A stretch of DNA of 20,490 nucleotides from an uncultured Megasphaera sp. (GTDB lineage: Bacteria; Bacillota; Negativicutes; Veillonellales; Megasphaeraceae): positions 1 to 20,490 of the forward strand of contig URLP01000016.1 in NCBI GenBank assembly GCA_900548635.1. Reading direction: 5' to 3'. Both the position numbers and the translations under genes were made by a program. The notes below the pieces were generated by a model, which had not been told where the DNA came from, ran no database searches, and saw only the letters and a program-made list of their open reading frames with translations. Of the stretch, positions 14,815 through 20,490 are shown in pieces. The number at the start of each line of letters is the position of its first letter. Position 1 is the stretch's first letter.

Positions 14815-15687
14815 ATGACGAAAATAGTAGAAACAGGATACGGAAAAATTAATCTCGCTTTGGCGATCACCGGCCGTCGTGCCGATGGTTATCACAATAT
14901 CGACACCATCTTCCAATCGATTGGCCTGGCCGATACGATTACCCTCGAAGAAAGCGATTCCTTTGCGCTGACGTGCTCCACCGGCAGCCTGGCCTGTGAC
15001 CGGACGAATCTGGCCTATCGTGCCTGGCAGGCACTTTGTCCGTATAAAAAGGACAATCTGGGCGTGCACATCCATCTTGAAAAACGCATCCCCATCGCCG
15101 CAGGGCTCGCCGGCGGCAGTACAGACTGTGCCGCTGTACTGCGCGGCCTCAACCGCCTCTGGCAGCTGCATCTCACAGAGACCGAACTCTGCCGCCTCGG
15201 CGCCTCCCTCGGTGCGGATGTGCCTTTTTGTATCTGCGGCGGTACGATGCGCGGCACAGGCATCGGCGAAGAGCTGCGGCCCCTGCCGAACCTGCCGGAA
15301 TGGCCGGTCCTCATCGTCCATCCCCATGCCGCCGTCGTGACGAAAAAAGCCTATGCCCTTTTCGACGAAAAGAAAGAGACGGCCCCCGTCGCCGTCGATG
15401 ATGTGGAAGCGGCTGTGCGGTGCGGCGACTTTGACGCGCTGCTGGCGGCCATGGGCAATACTTTTGAAGAATTGGTCATCCCTGACGTACCGGAAGCGGC
15501 GCAGTGCCAACAGCTTCTCAAAAGTGCGGGCCTGCGGCCGCTCATGGCCGGCAGCGGCCCGACGTTCTTCGCCCTGGTCCCGCACGAGCGGGAAGGGGAG
15601 GTCCGCCGTCAGGCTGCGTCCTGGACGGACGTCGATACGTATATGACAAAGGCAGTACATGGAGCAGAAGGTGGAGTGAACGAATGA
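14815..15687 (+). CDS. ispE: 4-diphosphocytidyl-2-C-methyl-D-erythritol kinase
   Basis: A 290-residue GHMP kinase of the MEP isoprenoid pathway, phosphorylating the 2-hydroxyl of CDP-methylerythritol. Characteristic motifs are GYGKINLALAITGRRADGYHNIDT at the N-terminus, the ATP-binding PIAAGLAGGSTDCAA (about 95-110), GADVPFCICGGTMRGTGIGE, and the C-terminal MAGSGPTFFALV. The start at 14815 has GGAG six bases upstream; the in-frame ATG at 14788 has none. The stop overlaps the start of the GntR regulator by four bases, so the two are cotranscribed. Confidence 0.95.
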   Translation: MTKIVETGYGKINLALAITGRRADGYHNIDTIFQSIGLADTITLEESDSFALTCSTGSLACDRTNLAYRAWQALCPYKKDNLGVHIHLEKRIPIAAGLAGGSTDCAAVLRGLNRLWQLHLTETELCRLGASLGADVPFCICGGTMRGTGIGEELRPLPNLPEWPVLIVHPHAAVVTKKAYALFDEKKETAPVAVDDVEAAVRCGDFDALLAAMGNTFEELVIPDVPEAAQCQQLLKSAGLRPLMAGSGPTFFALVPHEREGEVRRQAASWTDVDTYMTKAVHGAEGGVNE

Positions 15688-16424
15688 TGAAAACGCCAAA
15701 GAGACAGCATAAATTAGAACCTATTAAATTAGATGCGTATAAGCCGCTGCGCGAAGTCGTCAGCGAAACGCTGCGCCAGGCCATTAAAGACGGTGTCTTA
15801 AAGCCCGGCGAACGGCTCATGGAAATCCAGCTGGCCGATGAACTCGGCGTCAGCCGCACGCCAATCCGCGAAGCCATCCGCAAACTGGAACTGGAAGGCT
15901 TCGTCGTCATGGTGCCCCGCCGCGGCACGTACGTCGCCGATATTTCCCTCAAGGATATCGCCCAGGTTTTTGAAATCCGCAGCGCCCTGGAAGAATTGGC
16001 TGCCGGCCTGGCAGCGGAACGGATCACGCCGGACGAACTGGAATACCTGGAACGGATTCTCGTCGAAATCAACGAATACATCGACAACGATGACTTCGAG
16101 AAGATTGTCGATGCCGACGTCCGCTTCCACGATGTCCTCTATCACGCCAGCCGCAACCAGCGCCTCGTCGATATTTTGAACAACCTGCGCGAACAGATGC
16201 TGCGCTTCCGCTCCATATCCATGCATTATCCCGGCCGTCTGGCAGCGACCTGGGAAGAACACCGGCAGTTAGTGGAAAACATTGCCGACCACAACAGCGC
16301 CATGGCCCGCAAAGTGGCCAAGAAGCACATGGAAAATTCGGAACGGACCCTGCTCAAGGGCATCAGCAAAGACGAAGAATCAGCCCGTCGTGTACATGAA
16401 CTCTTTCCCCATAAAGGAAAATAA
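15684..16424 (+). CDS. GntR-family transcriptional regulator, FadR/FCD subfamily
   Basis: A 246-residue regulator. The N-terminal winged helix (about 15-80) contains VVSETLRQAIKDGVLKPGER, the recognition region LADELGVSRTPIREAIRKL and VVMVPRRGTYVAD. The C-terminal all-helical FCD effector domain (about 90-225) has likely metal-binding residues in DADVRFHDVLYHASRN, in EEHRQLV and in KKHMENS. FCD regulators usually respond to organic acids such as lactate or gluconate. The start is ATG 15684 (GGAG 7 bases upstream), overlapping the ispE stop; ATG 15687 is one codon later. Its place just before larA makes lactate a plausible effector, but it shares an operon with ispE, so a different role is possible. 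Confidence 0.9.
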   Translation: MMKTPKRQHKLEPIKLDAYKPLREVVSETLRQAIKDGVLKPGERLMEIQLADELGVSRTPIREAIRKLELEGFVVMVPRRGTYVADISLKDIAQVFEIRSALEELAAGLAAERITPDELEYLERILVEINEYIDNDDFEKIVDADVRFHDVLYHASRNQRLVDILNNLREQMLRFRSISMHYPGRLAATWEEHRQLVENIADHNSAMARKVAKKHMENSERTLLKGISKDEESARRVHELFPHKGK

Positions 16425-16444
16425 AGAAAGGATGCGACTGTCGT

Positions 16445-16606
16445 ATGGGACATTTCCTCATCAATCACTTTCACCATGTCCATGAAAAATCGGAACACAT
16501 GGATGACTTTGAAAACTTTCTTTATATCCTGACGTACATCTTATTTGTCTGCCTTTTCATCCGCTCTTTAGTAGCTCTTTATATGGGCAGATGGAACTTA
16601 TTTTAG
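16445..16606 (+). CDS. Possible 53-residue membrane protein
   Basis: ATG 16445 opens a frame of 53 codons ending at TAG 16604-16606. The product has a histidine-rich N-terminus (MGHFLINHFHHVHEKSEHMD), then a hydrophobic helix about 25-47 (LYILTYILFVCLFI, then LVALYMG) and ends WNLF. AAAGGA lies 12 bases upstream, a long spacing, so translation is uncertain. It follows the GntR stop by 20 bases on the same strand. I do not recognise it; the credible membrane helix and absence of any other gene in the gap support it. Confidence 0.5.
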   Translation: MGHFLINHFHHVHEKSEHMDDFENFLYILTYILFVCLFIRSLVALYMGRWNLF

Positions 16607-16629
16607 CCCATTGCCCGGAGTGTTTTTTT
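16585..16629 (+). terminator. Weak hairpin plus T-run after the small ORF
   Basis: GGGCAGATGG (16585-16594) pairs with CCATTGCCC (16608-16616) with one bulged base and a 13-base loop; a T-run (16623-16629) follows six bases later. The loop is large, the T-run is displaced and it overlaps the larA -35, so function is uncertain. Confidence 0.35.
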
Positions 16630-16639
16630 AATTTATAAT
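16611..16639 (+). promoter_or_regulatory. larA promoter
   Basis: TTGCCC (16611-16616), 17-base spacer, TATAAT (16634-16639). The larA ATG follows about 50 bases later, so larA can be expressed independently of the ispE operon. Confidence 0.65.
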
Positions 16640-16687
16640 AGTATAGTCATTAGATATTAAAAATAAAAAGTAAAGAGGGATGCTTTT

Positions 16688-17971
16688 ATGAAATCTTTTT
16701 CATTGCCATTTGGTAAGGGCACGCAGGATGTCGTGCTCGATGAAAGTCATGTTTTGTACGATCTGCACGGGAACAAAGTCGCAGCCGTAGCTGATGAACA
16801 AGCAGCAGTCCGCGAAGCCCTGCGCCATCCTGTGGGCAGCGCGCCGTTAAAGGACGTCGTCGAAGCCGGCGATACCGTAGCCATCATCGTCAGCGATATT
16901 ACGCGCCTCGTCCATACGGCCCAGATGCTGCCGGTCATCGTCGATGAACTGAACCAGGCCGGCGTCAAGGACGAACAGATCACGGTCATTACGGCCCAGG
17001 GGACGCACCGCGCCCACACGCCGGAAGAAGATGCCATCGTCTGCGGCGAAGAGATGGTCAAGCGCCTGAAGGTCATCAGCCACGACTGCCGCGACGCGGC
17101 GCAGCTCGTGAAAGTCGGTACGACGACTTATGGCAACGACGTCTATCTCAATGCCCATGCTGTCAAGGCGGACAAAGTCATCCTTACCGGTGCCGTCTCC
17201 TTCCATCCCATGGCCGGTTTCGGCGGCGGCCGCAAAGCCGTCCTGCCGGGCATTGCCGGTTACGACACGATCATGCGCAACCATGCCATGGCCCTGACGG
17301 AAGAATTCGGCGGCGGCTGCAATCCGAAATGCGAAACGAGCCTCCTTAACGACAACCCGCTCCACGACGACATGAAGCAGGCTGCGGCCATGCTTAATCC
17401 CTGCTTCCTCGTGAATACCGTCTTTTCTGCAGACGGCGACCTTTTCGAAGTCGTCGGCGGCCACTGGTACGATGCCTGGAAGAAGGGCTGCGACGACTTG
17501 CTGCAGATTGCCAGCATCCCCATCAAGGAACTGGCGGATATCACCATCGCCTCGGCCGGCGGTTATCCGAAAGACATGAACCTCTACCAGAGCATGAAGG
17601 CGCCCATGAATGCCACCTTTGCGACCAAGCCCGGCGGCTCCATGATCCTGACCCTCGACTGCCCGGACATCAAGGAACCGGCCATTTTCACGGACTGGTT
17701 CTTCCGCAGCGACATGGACGCTTTTGAACGGGATCTGCGCGCCGATTTCACCATCCCGGCCTTCGTCGCCTTCAAATCGCACTGCATCTTCCGCTCCCTG
17801 AAAGAAGTCTACGTCGTCACGCGGCCGGAAAACTTCGACATCATCCGCAACAGCGGCCTCATCCCGGCAACGACCCTGGAAGAAGCCTGGAACAAAGCGA
17901 AAGCCAACCTCCCAGCCGACTACAAAGTCACCGTCATGGGCCACGCCGCCGCCACCTTCCCGGTACTTTAG
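16688..17971 (+). CDS. larA: Nickel-pincer lactate racemase LarA
   Basis: A 427-residue protein of the LarA (DUF2088) family, which interconverts D- and L-lactate, or related 2-hydroxyacids, using the nickel-pincer nucleotide cofactor. Conserved segments are visible: VSDITR, AQGTHRAHTPEED and FHPMAGFGGGRKAVLPGI. His107, His173, Lys183 and His199 each fall one position before the catalytic or cofactor residues His108, His174, Lys184 (cofactor attachment) and His200 of Lactobacillus plantarum LarA. The family includes racemases for other hydroxyacids, so substrate is inferred from the dehydrogenase downstream. The cofactor genes larB, larC and larE are not in this window. GAGGGATG precedes the start and the gene has its own promoter; a repeat and terminator follow. 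Confidence 0.9.
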   Translation: MKSFSLPFGKGTQDVVLDESHVLYDLHGNKVAAVADEQAAVREALRHPVGSAPLKDVVEAGDTVAIIVSDITRLVHTAQMLPVIVDELNQAGVKDEQITVITAQGTHRAHTPEEDAIVCGEEMVKRLKVISHDCRDAAQLVKVGTTTYGNDVYLNAHAVKADKVILTGAVSFHPMAGFGGGRKAVLPGIAGYDTIMRNHAMALTEEFGGGCNPKCETSLLNDNPLHDDMKQAAAMLNPCFLVNTVFSADGDLFEVVGGHWYDAWKKGCDDLLQIASIPIKELADITIASAGGYPKDMNLYQSMKAPMNATFATKPGGSMILTLDCPDIKEPAIFTDWFFRSDMDAFERDLRADFTIPAFVAFKSHCIFRSLKEVYVVTRPENFDIIRNSGLIPATTLEEAWNKAKANLPADYKVTVMGHAAATFPVL

Positions 17972-17985
17972 GCGCCTGCGGCGCC

Positions 17986-18061
17986 GTGTGTCGTTTGCCG
18001 TGGAACGTAGACCGTTTTTGCGGGAAATTTTCGGCAAACGAATCACGCCAAACGAATCACG
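17986..18061. repeat. Intergenic inverted-repeat element, copy 2
   Basis: The left arm has CGTTTGCCGTGG; the right arm has CGGCAAACGAATCACG and CAAACGAATCACG, its reverse complements, around a centre GCGGGAAATTTT. The stretch TTTTCGGCAAACGAA is identical at 19741-19755 in copy 3. The larA stop is followed by a small hairpin GGCGCC-TGC-GGCGCC (17971-17985), then this element, then a terminator. Confidence 0.65.
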
Positions 18062-18094
18062 AAAAGGGCTCGCCGCTTTGCGGCAGCCCTTTTT
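18062..18094 (+). terminator. Intrinsic terminator of larA
   Basis: AAAAGGGCT (18062-18070) pairs with AGCCCTTTT (18085-18093), with an inner CCGC/GCGG stem and TTT loop, followed by T residues. It separates larA from the downstream dehydrogenase. Confidence 0.85.
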
Positions 18095-18186
18095 CTATAG
18101 CCAAAAGTTATACGTTTTACCGTATCTATTACTAATATGCATTGTTTAAAATGACTAAACTATATATATCTTTTTTTGTAAAATCC

Positions 18187-18264
18187 AAGACAAACGGCCG
18201 TTTATGTACTATAATATTTACAATTCACGAGGAAAAGTTGCAATAGGTGAAATTAAAGTTGCAA
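18187..18264 (+). promoter_or_regulatory. glcD-like gene promoter with palindrome and phased TTGCAA repeats
   Basis: -35 AAGACA (18187-18192), a 17-base spacer and -10 TATAAT (18210-18215). The spacer carries the perfect 12-base palindrome AAACGGCCGTTT (18192-18203). Downstream, AAAGTTGCAA occurs at 18234-18243 and 18255-18264, exactly 21 bases apart. In the 323-base gap 17972-18294 I see the copy-2 repeat, the larA terminator and these sites, and no gene; 18095-18186 is AT-rich without recognised features. Confidence 0.55.
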
Positions 18265-18294
18265 ATTTCATTAAAAAGTAAAGGGGATTTTACG

Positions 18295-19695
18295 ATGAAA
18301 GAATACAATCCAGTTACAGCCGAAGTCATCGACGCACTGAAAAAAGTCGTTGGCGATAAATATGTTAAGACCGATGCCGATGTCCTGGATGTCTATAAAT
18401 CCGACGAAAGCCTGGCACCTTCGATGTGGAAGACGCCGGAAGTCGTCGTCCTGCCGGCAAACACGCAGGAAGTTTCGGAAATCATGAAGATTGCCAACCG
18501 CTACAACGTCCCGGTTACGCCGCGCAGTGCCGGCACGAGCGTCAGCTGCGGTGCCGTCCCGGCTTATAAAGGCATCGTCCTGCTCATGGAACGGATGAAC
18601 CACATCCTCGAACTGAACGAAGACGGCATGTACATGACCGTTGAAGCCGGCGTCCGCACCATCGATATCCAGAACGCCGCACATGAAAAAGGCCTCCTTT
18701 ATGCCGGCGACCCGTGCAGTTCCGACAGCTGCCTCATCGGCGGCAACCTGGCCACCAATGCCGGCGGCAACAAAGCCGTCCGCTACGGTACGACGCGTCA
18801 TCAGGTCTATTCCATCGAAGCCGTCCTGCCGACAGGCAAGATCGTCCATCTCGGTGCTACGCTTAAAAAATGCTCGACCGGCTTCTGCCTCGATCAGCTG
18901 ATCATCGGCTCCGAAGGCACTCTGGGCATTATCACCAAAGCGACGCTGAAGCTCGTTCCTTTGCCGCCGTACAAACTCGACGTCCTCGCCGTCTTCACGG
19001 ATCTCGCCAAAGCAACGGCCCTCGTACCGAAACTGATCAAAGCCGGCCTCAACCCGACATCTGTCGAATTCATGGACAACAACTTTGTCCGCAGCGCCAG
19101 CGACTACAGCGATTTGAAGCTGCCTCATTATGAAGATGGCTGTTATGACATCATTTCCATCGAAACCTTTAACGAAGATGAACTGGATGACAAGATGGAA
19201 AAGTTGGCCGCTGTCTGTGAAGAATGTGGCGCTACGGATATCGTCGAAGCCGACGACCGCGTCTGGAAAGTCCGCCGCAACTGCCTGGAAAGCACGCGTG
19301 TCTTCTCTAAAGTGGCAACCTCTGAAGACCTCGTCGTCCCGGTCACGAAGATCGCCGATTGCATCCAGACTTTGGTCAAAGAAAGCAAGAACTACGATTT
19401 CCGCGTCTTTTGCCTGGCCCATGCCGGTGACGGCAACCTCCATTTCCAGATTCTCAAGTGCGATATGAGTGACGAAGACTGGGAAAAACAGCTGAAAGAA
19501 TTCCGCGCCAAAGCCTACAAATACGTCTACGGCTTAGGCGGCCGCCTCTCGGGCGAACACGGCATCGGCCTGAAACGCCTGAAATACATGGCAGAATACA
19601 CGGACCCGGCCGAACTCGACCTGATGAAGACCATCAAACGCGCTGTAGACCCGAACTGGATCCTCAACCCTGGGAAAGTTATTGAAGACAATTAA
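18295..19695 (+). CDS. GlcD-type FAD-linked D-2-hydroxyacid (probably D-lactate) dehydrogenase
   Basis: A 466-residue flavoprotein of the GlcD/D-lactate dehydrogenase family, with an FAD-binding domain (FAD_binding_4, about 40-220) and a FAD-oxidase C-terminal domain. Visible motifs are PVTPRSAGTSVSCGAVP, GGNLATNAGGNKAVRYG, LIIGSEGTLGIITKATLKL, the catalytic-side HAGDGNLHFQI and GRLSGEHGIGLKRLK. It would oxidise D-lactate or glycolate and pass electrons to a quinone or an electron-transfer flavoprotein. No etfAB genes are in the window. AAGGGG lies 8 bases before ATG 18295; an in-frame GTG at 18247 lies among the promoter repeats. Position after larA suggests a lactate-use pair: racemase, then stereospecific oxidation. 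Glycolate oxidase activity cannot be excluded. Confidence 0.88.
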   Translation: MKEYNPVTAEVIDALKKVVGDKYVKTDADVLDVYKSDESLAPSMWKTPEVVVLPANTQEVSEIMKIANRYNVPVTPRSAGTSVSCGAVPAYKGIVLLMERMNHILELNEDGMYMTVEAGVRTIDIQNAAHEKGLLYAGDPCSSDSCLIGGNLATNAGGNKAVRYGTTRHQVYSIEAVLPTGKIVHLGATLKKCSTGFCLDQLIIGSEGTLGIITKATLKLVPLPPYKLDVLAVFTDLAKATALVPKLIKAGLNPTSVEFMDNNFVRSASDYSDLKLPHYEDGCYDIISIETFNEDELDDKMEKLAAVCEECGATDIVEADDRVWKVRRNCLESTRVFSKVATSEDLVVPVTKIADCIQTLVKESKNYDFRVFCLAHAGDGNLHFQILKCDMSDEDWEKQLKEFRAKAYKYVYGLGGRLSGEHGIGLKRLKYMAEYTDPAELDLMKTIKRAVDPNWILNPGKVIEDN

Positions 19696-19773
19696 TCGTT
19701 TGCCGTGAGTCGTGATTCGTTTGTCGTTGGATGCGTGAATTTTTCGGCAAACGAACCACGTAAAATGAACCAC
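19696..19773. repeat. Intergenic inverted-repeat element, copy 3
   Basis: It begins at the base after the dehydrogenase stop. Left arm words are TCGTTTGCCGTGA and ATTCGTTTGTCGTTGG; the centre is GCGTGAATTTTT; the right arm is CGGCAAACGAACCACG plus AATGAACCAC. It shares a 14-mer with copy 1 and a 15-mer with copy 2, and leads directly into a terminator. Confidence 0.65.
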
Positions 19774-19807
19774 AAAAAAGCCGCTGTGCAATGCAGCGGC
19801 TTTTTTT
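19774..19807. terminator. Bidirectional terminator between the dehydrogenase and the glycosyltransferase
   Basis: AAAAAAGCCGCTG pairs with CAGCGGCTTTTTT around the loop TGCAATG. It serves the plus-strand dehydrogenase; on the minus strand it starts at the stop codon of the glycosyltransferase (TTA at 19806-19808 on the plus strand). Confidence 0.92.
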
Positions 19808-20490
19808 ACAATCCCAATTTTTCATTATATGCGTCTTTTCCTTGCTCAGGACTGATGTAGCCTTGTTCGCTCATCAGGGTGAGGACGGTTTTCTGGCGCT
19901 CTTTGGCGGCGTCGTAGTTCTTCAGGGGGTTATAGTAGGTCGGAGCCTGGACGAGGCCGGCGAGCATGGCGGACTGGGCCAGGTCGAGTTTTTCCGGCGT
20001 CGTCGTGAAGTACGTGCGGGCTGCGTCGTCGATGCCCGTGGCATTGGCGCCGAAGTAGGCCGTATTCAGATAGATTTCCAGGATTTCATCTTTGCTGTAG
20101 TAATGTTCGAGCAGGAAGGCCATGACGAATTCCTGAGCTTTGCGGGCCATGGTCCGGTCCTGGGAGAGGAAGACATTCTTGACGACCTGCTGGCTGATAG
20201 TGCTGCCGCCTTCGACGGTCTCGCCGGATTCCATGTTGACCAGGACGGCGCGGATGATGCCGATGGGATCGACGGCACCGTGGTCATAGAAGCGGCGGTC
20301 TTCCGTGGCGACGACGGCGTGCTGCATCGGTTTGGAAATGGCACCGATGGCGGTGTAGACGGGGATTTTCTTGATCTTGCTGTCCATGGCTTCGTGGAAA
20401 TGGAGATAGGGATAGACCCTGATTTCCAGCGGGCGCAGCGGTGCCGGCCAGCTGCCCTGCGGTTCTTTTTCTTCTTGGATTTTTGCGGCA
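19806..20490 (-). CDS. Family-51 peptidoglycan glycosyltransferase, N-terminus cut off
   Basis: The minus-strand frame is open from the window edge: 34 residues precede an internal Met at 20387, giving about 227 visible residues. The glycosyltransferase-51 motifs appear in order: ATEDRRFYDHGAVDPIGI with the catalytic Glu in motif 1, EGGSTISQQVVKN, RKAQEFVMAFLLE, YSKDEILEIYLNTAYFG and AGLVQAPTYYNP. The protein polymerises lipid II into glycan strands at the inner membrane. It ends soon after the catalytic domain, with no transpeptidase domain, so it is a monofunctional (MtgA-type) enzyme, or a bifunctional one lost its C-terminus. The N-terminal membrane anchor would lie beyond the window. ATG 20387 is not the true start because motif-like sequence continues upstream in frame. 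Confidence 0.88.
   Translation of the reverse strand, partial: AAKIQEEKEPQGSWPAPLRPLEIRVYPYLHFHEAMDSKIKKIPVYTAIGAISKPMQHAVVATEDRRFYDHGAVDPIGIIRAVLVNMESGETVEGGSTISQQVVKNVFLSQDRTMARKAQEFVMAFLLEHYYSKDEILEIYLNTAYFGANATGIDDAARTYFTTTPEKLDLAQSAMLAGLVQAPTYYNPLKNYDAAKERQKTVLTLMSEQGYISPEQGKDAYNEKLGL

Noticed and set aside
16585..16616. Riboswitch upstream of larA
   Set aside because: Only one bulged hairpin is visible and it overlaps the larA -35, so it lies upstream of the larA transcript.

Overview
The window looks like chromosome of a diderm Firmicute (Negativicutes), most likely a Megasphaera- or Dialister-like gut or rumen anaerobe. The reasons are Firmicute-style Shine-Dalgarno sites and sigma-A promoters combined with an outer-membrane LptD/OstA-like beta-barrel protein, an anaerobic reverse rubrerythrin, and a lactate racemase plus FAD D-2-hydroxyacid dehydrogenase. 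The genus is inferred from gene content. No tRNA, rRNA, CRISPR array, insertion sequence or prophage gene was found.

Layout. 1-1863 (minus): a tandem universal stress protein and, 26 bases downstream, a radical SAM protein that starts at TTG and runs off the left edge. They diverge from a LysR-type regulator (2007-2930) across a strikingly symmetrical promoter. 2931-3180: a composite repeat and a terminator, then reverse rubrerythrin (3196-3744, minus). 4048-6721 (plus): a secreted protein of unknown function with repeated motifs, overlapping by 8 bases an LptD/OstA-like outer-membrane protein. 6910-13630 (plus): a complete phosphate module, response regulator - PAS histidine kinase - pstS - pstC - pstA - pstB - phoU, with Pho-box-like phased repeats before the regulator and before pstS. 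13687-14622 (minus): a YitT-family membrane protein. 14815-16424: ispE overlapping a GntR/FCD regulator, followed by a possible 53-residue membrane protein. 16688-19695: lactate racemase larA and a GlcD-type FAD dehydrogenase, each with its own promoter. 19806-20490 (minus, partial): a family-51 peptidoglycan glycosyltransferase.

How the genes fit together. The pho/pst block is a self-contained phosphate sensing and uptake system. larA would interconvert L- and D-lactate and the GlcD-like flavoprotein would oxidise one isomer, a plausible entry point for lactate use; the GntR/FCD regulator upstream is a candidate, unproven, controller.

The most unusual non-coding structure is a family of 3'-end repeats. 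Three copies of an imperfect inverted repeat built from CGTTTGYCGTG-like words lie between a stop codon and an intrinsic terminator (2945-3148, 17986-18061, 19696-19773). A fourth element with the same architecture but a different unit (AGTTTGA x4) follows the LptD-like gene. Several promoter-overlapping palindromes are also reported. I see no unambiguous new defence or mobile system here.
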